A stretch of DNA of 64,000 bases. Source: Hungatella effluvii. Its GTDB lineage: Bacteria > Bacillota > Clostridia > Lachnospirales > Lachnospiraceae. The stretch is taken from assembly GCF_003201875.1 (NCBI RefSeq), contig NZ_QJKD01000017.1, positions 1-64,000 of the forward strand. Direction: 5' to 3'. Of the stretch, positions 44,071 to 50,995 are shown piece by piece (position 1 is the stretch's first letter; the number at the start of each line of letters is the position of its first letter). The position numbers and the translations under genes were made by a program. Below the pieces are notes generated by a model. It did not search any database, had not been told where the DNA came from, and saw only the letters and a program-made list of their open reading frames with translations.

Positions 44071-45453
44071 CTATGCCTGTTTCTCGCCCTCATCTCTCCG
44101 TTTCTTCAGTACCGCGTACATTTCCGTCGTCTTCTTGTTGGTCAGGTTGTATACGAGTCCGATGCCCAGAAGCTCCAGCACGCAGGTCGCTACCGGAATA
44201 AAGGTGCAGAGGGAACGAATATGACCGGCGACAGCGGCAGTCTGTGCCTCAATACCGGAAATATAGCCGATCGCGCCCAGTGAGAAGGAAGCGATGGTGG
44301 ATGCCAGCGTGGAACCGATCTTTCTGGAGAATGTGTAGATGGAGTAAAGGCTTCCGTCGCTGCGCTCTCCGGTCTGGTACTCATGGTAATCGATGCAGTC
44401 CGTAACAAACGCCCAGATCAGCATGGTAAATGCCGTCTGTCCGCTGGTCGCCAGGGTGTTAATCACCAGGAATAAGTACACGTTCTGAATCGGCATCATA
44501 AACAGAATCAGGGAAATCACAAGGTTATAACCGGAGCATACTAAAATGACATTGCGTTTTCCATATTTCTGGCTCAGCTTCGGAATCAGCGGGAAGAATA
44601 CCAGCATAATCGGAATACTGATTAAGGACACCAGTGTCAGCACCTGCGGCGCATGGTAGAATTCTTTGTAAAGGTAACTTCCCAGCTGGCTGTTGCCGGT
44701 GATGAATAAAAGGCTTCCTACCGTTGCCAGCATAACGCCCAGCATCGGGCGGTTCTTAAATACACTCTTTAACACCTTGCCGTAATTGAACGTCTCGCCT
44801 TCCACCTTCGGCTGACGAACGCGCTCTGTGGTAAAATGCAGCAGCAGGCAGTAGCAGATAATGGATAAGATTCCGAATACCACCGCTACCTTGAAGAAAC
44901 CACTCGGCACGACTTCGCCCGCTTTGTTGAATACGAACTGAGGAACCAGTGAAATGGCTCCGATTCCGACGATCGTGCCGCCGATGGAACGGGCTCTGGA
45001 AAGCTTCGTTCTCTCGATCGGGTCATTGGTAACAACAGAGGCCATGGAGCCAAACGGCATGGAAGTTCCGGTATAGCTCATTCCGTATACGATGTAAGCA
45101 AATACGACCCAGACGTGCTTCGCCAGGGAACCCCAGCTGCTGACATCAGCAAAACACAGCAGTCCGGATATAGCCAGCGGAATCATTGCAATCTTAATGT
45201 AGGGTTTGAATTTATCCCCGCTCTTTCCTATCTGCCATCGGTCCGGAAAGGAACCGATCATCGGATCGTTAAATGCATCCCACAGTCTTGCAAACAGGAA
45301 CATACTTCCCATCCACGCCGCCTTAATTCCCAGCACATACGTACAGAATGTGAGGAAAAATGCATCGACATACAGGTTCACAAAGCTGCCCGCCATATCA
45401 CCGCATACATATCCGATCTGGTCTCTGATTCCAAATTTTCGTATCTCTTTCAT
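44071..45453 (-). CDS. GPH family glycoside/hexuronide:cation symporter
   Basis: 460 residues, 12 helices. Family marks include GYVCGDMAGSFVNLYVDAFFLTFCTYVLGI at the start, LWDAFNDPMIGSFPDRW in the first cytoplasmic loop, and a second-half DCIDYHEYQTGERSDG loop, as in UidB, MelB and XynB. It should import beta-glucuronides or glucuronic-acid conjugates with Na+ or H+. First gene of the operon ending with beta-glucuronidase. Confidence 0.92.
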   Translation of the reverse strand: MKEIRKFGIRDQIGYVCGDMAGSFVNLYVDAFFLTFCTYVLGIKAAWMGSMFLFARLWDAFNDPMIGSFPDRWQIGKSGDKFKPYIKIAMIPLAISGLLCFADVSSWGSLAKHVWVVFAYIVYGMSYTGTSMPFGSMASVVTNDPIERTKLSRARSIGGTIVGIGAISLVPQFVFNKAGEVVPSGFFKVAVVFGILSIICYCLLLHFTTERVRQPKVEGETFNYGKVLKSVFKNRPMLGVMLATVGSLLFITGNSQLGSYLYKEFYHAPQVLTLVSLISIPIMLVFFPLIPKLSQKYGKRNVILVCSGYNLVISLILFMMPIQNVYLFLVINTLATSGQTAFTMLIWAFVTDCIDYHEYQTGERSDGSLYSIYTFSRKIGSTLASTIASFSLGAIGYISGIEAQTAAVAGHIRSLCTFIPVATCVLELLGIGLVYNLTNKKTTEMYAVLKKRRDEGEKQA

Positions 45454-45550
45454 AAAACCTCTCCTTTTCTTCCCATAAGACTTGAATTTCTTATGTTCAT
45501 TTGTTATAGTTCTATTATATTGTGTAGTTTTAGCAATTTAAATTGCGCAT

Positions 45551-45580
45551 CTTGCATTATACATTGTAATTCTTGCAAAT
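45551..45580. promoter_or_regulatory. Candidate AraC operator: CTTGCA direct repeats
   Basis: CTTGCATTAT (45551) and CTTGCAAAT (45572) are direct repeats 21 bp apart, two helical turns, in the 198-bp divergent region between the GPH transporter and its AraC regulator. The transporter side has a TATAAT box but no good -35, as expected of an activator-dependent promoter. Confidence 0.45.
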
Positions 45581-45651
45581 AAGTTATAAGGTTTTATTTA
45601 TTTTCAATAATATTCTTTCAACTTTTTATGCATTTTAACCATGGAGGTCCT

Positions 45652-46515
45652 ATGATTAATATCTGGAAAGAAATACAGATGGAGGATTCCTGTACGGAAA
45701 TCCGCATTCAGACCAATACAGACAATAGCGGCCATGTTTTCCTGCACAGCCATACGTTTTATGAGATCCTGCTTTGCAAAAGCGGCAATATCCAGTATCT
45801 TTTAGGGGACAAGCGATTTCGCATCCAACAGGGGGATATTCTGCTCATTCCGCCCGGAGTCAGTCACCAGCCGCTCTTTCCGGAGACGCTTAAGGAACCG
45901 TATTCCCGGTATGTCATCTGGATCAACGCCGCCTACTGGCATCAGCAGTGCGAGGAATTTCCGGATCTGAATTTTGCCTTTGAGCAGTGTCAGAAGCGCG
46001 GGAGCTATCTTCTGCGCTCCACCCGGGCGACATGGTCAGGGCTCTTTTCCGCTGCTTCCGCCGCCTTAAAGGAGACAGAAGAGCAGAAGCTGGGCTGGGG
46101 ATACTGCACCCGGACCGCAGTCATCAGCCTCATGGCCCACATAAGCCGCACCTATTACTATCAGGATCTGCAGATGCCGGCCGCGGAAAAAAGTGTTCTG
46201 GTGGATGATTTATTCCGCTACATTGACGAACACTTAAGGGAGAAGATCACGCTGGAAGGGACGGCGAAGCATTTTCTCGTGAGCCCCTCCACCATCTCCC
46301 ACACCTTTCAGAAGAACATGCAGGTGTCCTTCCATCACTGTGTGATCCAGCGCCGTCTGATCGCGGCCAAAAACGGAATCCTGTCCGGAGTCCCGCTCCA
46401 GGAAATATGGGAGAGCTGCGGTTTTCCAGACTACTCTTCCTTCTACCGTTCCTTTAAGAAGGAGTATGGCATATCGCCGCGGGAATTTAAGAATTTCCAT
46501 CGCCATGATACGTAG
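45652..46515 (+). CDS. AraC family regulator of the glucuronide operon
   Basis: 287 residues. N-terminal cupin (HVFLHSHTFYEILLCKSGNIQYLLGDKRFRIQQGDILLIPPGVSHQ-type pattern) and C-terminal AraC helix-turn-helix pair (FLVSPSTISHTFQKNMQVSFHH; IWESCGFPDYSSFYRSFKKEYGISPREF). The ATG at 45652 has GGAGG 4 nt upstream; the longer frame does not. Divergent from the GPH gene, so it most likely activates that operon on binding a glucuronide. Confidence 0.92.
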   Translation: MINIWKEIQMEDSCTEIRIQTNTDNSGHVFLHSHTFYEILLCKSGNIQYLLGDKRFRIQQGDILLIPPGVSHQPLFPETLKEPYSRYVIWINAAYWHQQCEEFPDLNFAFEQCQKRGSYLLRSTRATWSGLFSAASAALKETEEQKLGWGYCTRTAVISLMAHISRTYYYQDLQMPAAEKSVLVDDLFRYIDEHLREKITLEGTAKHFLVSPSTISHTFQKNMQVSFHHCVIQRRLIAAKNGILSGVPLQEIWESCGFPDYSSFYRSFKKEYGISPREFKNFHRHDT

Positions 46516-46862
46516 AAGCATTATTGTGAAGATGCGTGCTGAAACTGTGTATTTACCTGATCTGGGAAACCTGGTTTTTCATATACTGCGGTGAACCCAA
46601 GAGTACAGCATAAGCAGAATTACTATTATTTTAAGTAAATAATACTTGACTTTTTCATATATCTGTCATACGATTATCCTATCCCATTTCCGCATTCTGC
46701 CGGAAAGCGGTGATGTTCTGAATATCTCAAACAATCTCAGAAAATATCCCTGAAATCATGAAAAACCGGATTAAAGGCAGGTGATGCGTTTTGATTATTT
46801 AAGTATGGAACTCTTGAAACTGTCCGTTTATTTACGTATAATAAAAGGAGAAAGAAAAAGAA
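46516..46862 (+). promoter_or_regulatory. Intergenic region with promoter of the Rpn-like gene
   Basis: TTGAAA (46814-46819) and TATAAT (46837-46842) with a 17-bp spacer, then AAAGGAG and ATG at 46863, giving a very short leader. The rest of this 347-bp gap holds no gene that I can see. Confidence 0.7.
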
Positions 46863-47741
46863 ATGGAAGAAATCGCATATCAGAACAAGGATATTACCTC
46901 CAAGCTGATGGCGGAGACATTAAAAGGCAGAAGTCTCGCTGCTTTCGGACTTCCGGAGCTAAAGATTGTGGATATCCTGCCTACGAACCTGCCCGTCATT
47001 GAAAGCAATGAATTGAGGCTGGATAATTTATTCCTGTTAAGCGACGGTTCTTTAGCCATCATCGACTATGAATCCTCCTTCAGCAGGGAAAACTTCGTAA
47101 AATATCTCAATTACATTGCCAGAGTCATCCGCCGTTTTGCGATTCGCCGGGAACTGAAAGATTTAAAGCAGCTCAAGATGGTGGTCATCTATACGGCCGA
47201 TGTGGAGCGTGCAGAAGAACGATATGATTTAGGCGGCCTGATCCTGGTCGTAGAATCCGCCTACTTAATTCATTTAGACGGCAGTCAGATCTACCACCGC
47301 CTGAAGAACAAAATCGACGCCGGAGAAAAACTGACGGAAGAAGAATTGATGGAACTGATGATTCTGCCGCTTACCGTAAAAGGAAAAAAGCGCAAGCAGG
47401 AAACGATTGAAAAGGCCGTAAATCTCGGTAAACGACTGCCTGACAGGGAGGGCCAGCTGAAGGTAATAGCCGGAATCCTGACCTTTACAGACAAAGTCAT
47501 TGACCGGGCATACGCGAAAAAACTGGAGGAGGAGATGCAGATGACATTAGTCGGACAGATGTTGATGGATGAAGGGTATCAACGAGGGATGGAAAAAGGC
47601 ATCCAGGTCTTTATTCAGGATAATGTTTCCGAAAACGTCCCGAAACAGCGTATTATTCAAAAGCTGCAGGCCAATTTTTCGTTAATGGAAGAAGAGGCCA
47701 TAAACTATTACACCATTTTTTCAAAGCAGACACCAAACTAA
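46863..47741 (+). CDS. Rpn-like / PD-(D/E)XK-related protein
   Basis: 292 residues. The N-terminal half (YQNKDITSKLMAETLKGRSLAAFGLPELKIVDILPTNLP, then NELRLDNLFLLSDGSLAIIDYESS) follows the fold order of Rpn/transposase-31-type nucleases: acidic residues Asp (LDNLF) and Glu (YESS). The usual lysine of the D-ExK motif is not evident, being replaced by S/F in ESSFSRE. The C-terminal half is a charged helical region. Related proteins are abundant in Lachnospiraceae; role unproven, either DNA cleavage or a degenerate relative. Confidence 0.7.
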   Translation: MEEIAYQNKDITSKLMAETLKGRSLAAFGLPELKIVDILPTNLPVIESNELRLDNLFLLSDGSLAIIDYESSFSRENFVKYLNYIARVIRRFAIRRELKDLKQLKMVVIYTADVERAEERYDLGGLILVVESAYLIHLDGSQIYHRLKNKIDAGEKLTEEELMELMILPLTVKGKKRKQETIEKAVNLGKRLPDREGQLKVIAGILTFTDKVIDRAYAKKLEEEMQMTLVGQMLMDEGYQRGMEKGIQVFIQDNVSENVPKQRIIQKLQANFSLMEEEAINYYTIFSKQTPN

Positions 47742-47759
47742 AGAGCAATTAATAAAAAG

Positions 47760-47797
47760 CGCCGTTTCATCAATGACTCTTCATCGATGAAACGGCG
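47760..47797. terminator. Hairpin between Rpn-like gene and fucO
   Basis: CGCCGTTTCATC (47760-47771) pairs with GATGAAACGGCG (47786-47797). It is flanked by AAAAAG on the left, so a T-run exists on the minus strand; it lies between convergent genes. Confidence 0.75.
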
Positions 47798-47857
47798 TCT
47801 CCGCTCTATTAATCTTCTCTTACACTGCAGTTTGTCCGAACTCCCGCCCGGCCGATC

Positions 47858-49006
47858 TTACATCAGGCTCTTATACAGCGCAATAATGTCTTCCAGACTC
47901 GCATCCTTAGGATTTCCAGGTGCGCACGCATCTGCCACAGCGGACTCAGCCAGGAACTGAACATCCTCTTCCTTAACGATAGCCGTTAAGTCAGCCGGAA
48001 TTCCAACGTCCTGGGACAGCTTCTTAACTGCCTCAACTGCCGCTTTGCGGTACTCTTCCACGGTCATGGTCTCGGTTCCCTCTACACCCATGGCCTTAGC
48101 GATGGCACGGAACTTCTCACCCGTAGCATCTGCATTGTATTCCATAATGGTCGGAAGCAGGATGGCATTGGCCACACCGTGCGGTGTGTCGTATACGGCG
48201 CCCAGGGCGTGAGCCATGGAATGAACGATGCCAAGTCCGCAGTTAGAGAATCCCATACCGGTTAAGTACTGGCCCAGAGCCATGCCTTCACGGCCTTCCG
48301 GCTTATTCTCAACCGCATCTCTTAAGCTGGAAGCGATCTTTTCAATCGCCTTTAAGTTAAACATGTCTGTAATCTCATTGGCTCCCTTTGTGGTATAGCC
48401 CTCGATCGCATGGGTCAACGCATCCATACCTGTGGAAGCAGTTAATCCCTTCGGCATGCTGGACATCATCTCCGGATCAACGAAAGCGACAACCGGGATA
48501 TCGTGTGTATCAACACAGACGAATTTGCGTTTCTTCTCAACGTCGGTAATTACGTAGTTGATGGTAACTTCTGCCGCCGTACCCGCTGTCGTCGGAACAG
48601 CCAGAATCGGAACACACGGATTCTTGGTCGGAGCCACGCCCTCCAGGCTTCTGACATCGGCAAACTCTGGATTAGTGATGATGATGCCTACGGCCTTGGA
48701 GGTATCCATGGAGGAACCGCCGCCGATTGCGATAATATAGTCTGCACCGGATTTCTTGAATGCCTCAACACCGGTCTGTACGTTTTCAATGGTTGGGTTT
48801 GGTTTGATGTTGGAATAAACCTCGTAGTCCATTCCATTCTCTTCGAGAATCTTTGTCACCTTCGCTGTTACGCCGAATTTTACCAGATCAGGATCGGATG
48901 CAACAAATGCCTTATGGAACCCTCTCTTTGTTACCTCTCCCGGAATTTCATTGATTGCACCTGCGCCGTGATACGATGTTTCATTCAGAACGATTCTGTT
49001 TGCCAT
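47858..49006 (-). CDS. fucO: Lactaldehyde reductase / 1,2-propanediol oxidoreductase
   Basis: 382 residues, iron-dependent group III alcohol dehydrogenase very like E. coli FucO throughout (MANRIVLNET; NADH-site IGGGSSMDTSKAVGI; PTTAGTAAEVTINYVITD; metal ligands in STGMDALTHAIEGY, VHSMAHALGAVYDTPHG). It reduces L-lactaldehyde to 1,2-propanediol with NADH during anaerobic fucose or rhamnose breakdown, recycling NAD+. It pairs logically with the GH29 fucosidase, though far from it. Tandem operators upstream and a TetR gene next to it indicate control. Confidence 0.9.
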   Translation of the reverse strand: MANRIVLNETSYHGAGAINEIPGEVTKRGFHKAFVASDPDLVKFGVTAKVTKILEENGMDYEVYSNIKPNPTIENVQTGVEAFKKSGADYIIAIGGGSSMDTSKAVGIIITNPEFADVRSLEGVAPTKNPCVPILAVPTTAGTAAEVTINYVITDVEKKRKFVCVDTHDIPVVAFVDPEMMSSMPKGLTASTGMDALTHAIEGYTTKGANEITDMFNLKAIEKIASSLRDAVENKPEGREGMALGQYLTGMGFSNCGLGIVHSMAHALGAVYDTPHGVANAILLPTIMEYNADATGEKFRAIAKAMGVEGTETMTVEEYRKAAVEAVKKLSQDVGIPADLTAIVKEEDVQFLAESAVADACAPGNPKDASLEDIIALYKSLM

Positions 49007-49096
49007 GATAATCTCTCCTTTTCCTATCTTTTATGGGTCTTATGGATACCATTTACTTTCTGTTATTATTTTAACAAAACCGGTCTGAAAAATAAA

Positions 49097-49148
49097 GTTA
49101 CAATCCCCTTCGTTTGTAACAAATGTTACAAATCCCGCAAACTGTAAC
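49097..49148. promoter_or_regulatory. Tandem operators GTTACA-N12-TGTAAC upstream of fucO
   Basis: Two 24-bp palindromic sites, 49097-49120 and 49125-49148, lie 4 bp apart (28-bp period). Each has half-sites GTTACA and TGTAAC. The innermost pair also makes TTTGTAACAAATGTTACAAA. Position between fucO and the TetR-type gene, upstream of fucO, makes them the natural binding sites of that regulator. Confidence 0.7.
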
Positions 49149-49211
49149 TTTATTTCTATACAATATCAATACATCCCGTACCAACGGCCAGGCAAAGCTC
49201 TCCGATCCGCA

Positions 49212-49781
49212 TTATACGAGACCTGCCTCCTGAAACACAGCCGAAAGCCGCGGCGGCATGGCTTCCACCAGGCTGGCCGCCATCTCCCCCGGGGTCTGCT
49301 TCATGCCGCTCAGGACCCATTTCACAGTCATATAGACGGATCCGCGGCAGTACATCTCCAGCAAAAACTGAATCTCCTCCTCCAGAGGCTTATGGGTCTT
49401 ACGCGTGATCAACTCCCTATAGAACCCCATAATCAGTTCAAAATCGTGTTCCTTCAGGGAGTTGTAATCATCCGAACGGAAGGCCTCGGTGAAGAACACC
49501 TTCTCCTTCTTGATAAATTCAAACTTCTCCTCCAGGCTCTGGCAGACCGTCTTCTCCACGCCGATCCGGGCAAAGGATTCCAGCACCAGCTTATCGAAGT
49601 ACCAGTTGATCAGGTCATACTTGTCCTTAAAATTCCGGTAAAAGGTCTGACGCGTCATATCACAGCCATCCACGATATTCTGAACCGTGATTTTGTCCAC
49701 TGGCGTCGTCATCATGCACTGCTTGACAGAGTCTGCCAGCCGGTATTTTGTTTTCTCATTCTTACTTACATAAGCCGTCAT
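49212..49781 (-). CDS. TetR family regulator (DhaS-like)
   Basis: 189 residues with an N-terminal helix-turn-helix (SVKQCMMTTPVDKITVQNIVDGCDMTRQTFYRNFKDKYDL pattern) and a helical C-terminal domain like that of dihydroxyacetone-kinase regulators (DhaS type). Transcribed in the same direction as fucO with the tandem operators in between, it probably regulates fucO and perhaps itself. Confidence 0.88.
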   Translation of the reverse strand: MTAYVSKNEKTKYRLADSVKQCMMTTPVDKITVQNIVDGCDMTRQTFYRNFKDKYDLINWYFDKLVLESFARIGVEKTVCQSLEEKFEFIKKEKVFFTEAFRSDDYNSLKEHDFELIMGFYRELITRKTHKPLEEEIQFLLEMYCRGSVYMTVKWVLSGMKQTPGEMAASLVEAMPPRLSAVFQEAGLV

Positions 49782-49954
49782 TCTATGCTCCTGTATCGTT
49801 TATTCACACGAAGACAACAGGCCAAGCGGGCATGCGGGCATGTCCAATTGGCAACTGCCGTGAGTGTCTGACTTCTTTTGTGTGCAGGTTTTTCTTCATC
49901 CTACCATAAAATACTAATTTTTTCAAATGGAACAGGGATAACACCGGCAGCCTA

Positions 49955-50243
49955 GTAACAGTTCAGCCCTCGCTTCCAGCCGCCGCGGTCCGTCCCGGTG
50001 CTTTCGTTTCCCGGACCTTTCCTGTGACTTTGCAGGGCATTAGCAGTTCTTAATGCGCAGAATTTTTCGTTCAGGGGAAATCCTCACCTGTTTGAGCGCA
50101 GCGAGTTTGGGGATTTTCACTGGTTTTTAGAAAAATTCTGCACATTTAGAAATGCTTATGCCCGAAACCGGAACTGGAAAGGTCCGGGAAACGAAAGCAC
50201 CGGGACGGACCGCGGCGGCTGGAAGCGAGGGCTGAACTGTTAC
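49955..50243 (+). repeat. Family 2 element, copy B: 153-bp core with perfect 68-bp inverted arms
   Basis: Arms 49955-50022 and 50176-50243 are exact reverse complements over 68 bp, tips GTAACAGTTCAG. The core 50023-50175 is 153 bp. GCAGCCTA (49947-49954) and GCAGTCTA (50244-50251) abut the two ends, a direct 8-bp near-repeat consistent with target duplication. The inner core stem is better paired than in copy A (TGCGCAGAATTTTT with AAAAATTCTGCACA). It sits between the TetR gene and the cat-like gene, about 70 bp before the latter's start. Confidence 0.93.
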
Positions 50244-50311
50244 GCAGTCTACGGAGCGTTGATTGTATTTTCATTGGAAGTCCCTATAATAGAGGAAAAG
50301 GAGGTATCACA

Positions 50312-50995
50312 ATGGATCAAACTGTTAAATTCACACCGCTCGACATGCAGACATGGCCGAGGGGGCAGATGTTTTACTATTTCTCGAAAATGGCTCCGAC
50401 CGGATATTCCCTGACCGTCGATCTCGATGTAACGGCGATGAGAACGGCTCTGAAGCATGCCGGTATCAAGTTCTTCCCGGCTTACTTATGGCTCGTCACC
50501 AGGACGCTTCAAATGCAGAAGGAATTCAAAATCGCCGAACTGGACGGACAGGTTGGCTGCTTCGACACACTCACACCGCTTTACGCGGCCTTTCATGATG
50601 ACGATAAGACCTTTTCCTTTATGTGGACGGAATACGCAGATGATTTCATGGCGTTTTATCAGGCCTACCTGGACAACCAGAAGAGGTACGGCGGCAGTCA
50701 CGGCGTCCTGGCTCAGGCCGGGCAGACACCTCCAGCAAATGCCTATACCATTTCCTGTGTTCCCTGGGTATCATTTAAGCATTTTTCGGTTCACTCCTAT
50801 GAAAACAAGCCATACTATCTTCCGTCCGTTGAGGCAGGCAGATTCTATGAAAAAGACGGCAGAATTATGATGCCTCTCTCCATTACCTGCCATCACGCGG
50901 CGACCGACGGATACCATATCAATCGCTTTCTGGAAACCCTGCAGTCCGAAGCGGAGGCATTTGCAGAGGATGTTCCTCATTTCCGCCTCCTCTGA
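50312..50995 (+). CDS. Chloramphenicol acetyltransferase-like protein
   Basis: 227 residues of the classic trimeric CAT family: start MDQTVKFTPLDMQTWPRGQMFYYF, and catalytic CHHAATDGYHINRFLETLQ with the HHxxxDG general-base His. It transfers acetyl from acetyl-CoA to a hydroxyl, on chloramphenicol in known enzymes; chromosomal relatives may have other acceptors. AAAGGAGG precedes the ATG. Its 3' end overlaps the convergent ATPase gene by 19 bp. Confidence 0.85.
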   Translation: MDQTVKFTPLDMQTWPRGQMFYYFSKMAPTGYSLTVDLDVTAMRTALKHAGIKFFPAYLWLVTRTLQMQKEFKIAELDGQVGCFDTLTPLYAAFHDDDKTFSFMWTEYADDFMAFYQAYLDNQKRYGGSHGVLAQAGQTPPANAYTISCVPWVSFKHFSVHSYENKPYYLPSVEAGRFYEKDGRIMMPLSITCHHAATDGYHINRFLETLQSEAEAFAEDVPHFRLL

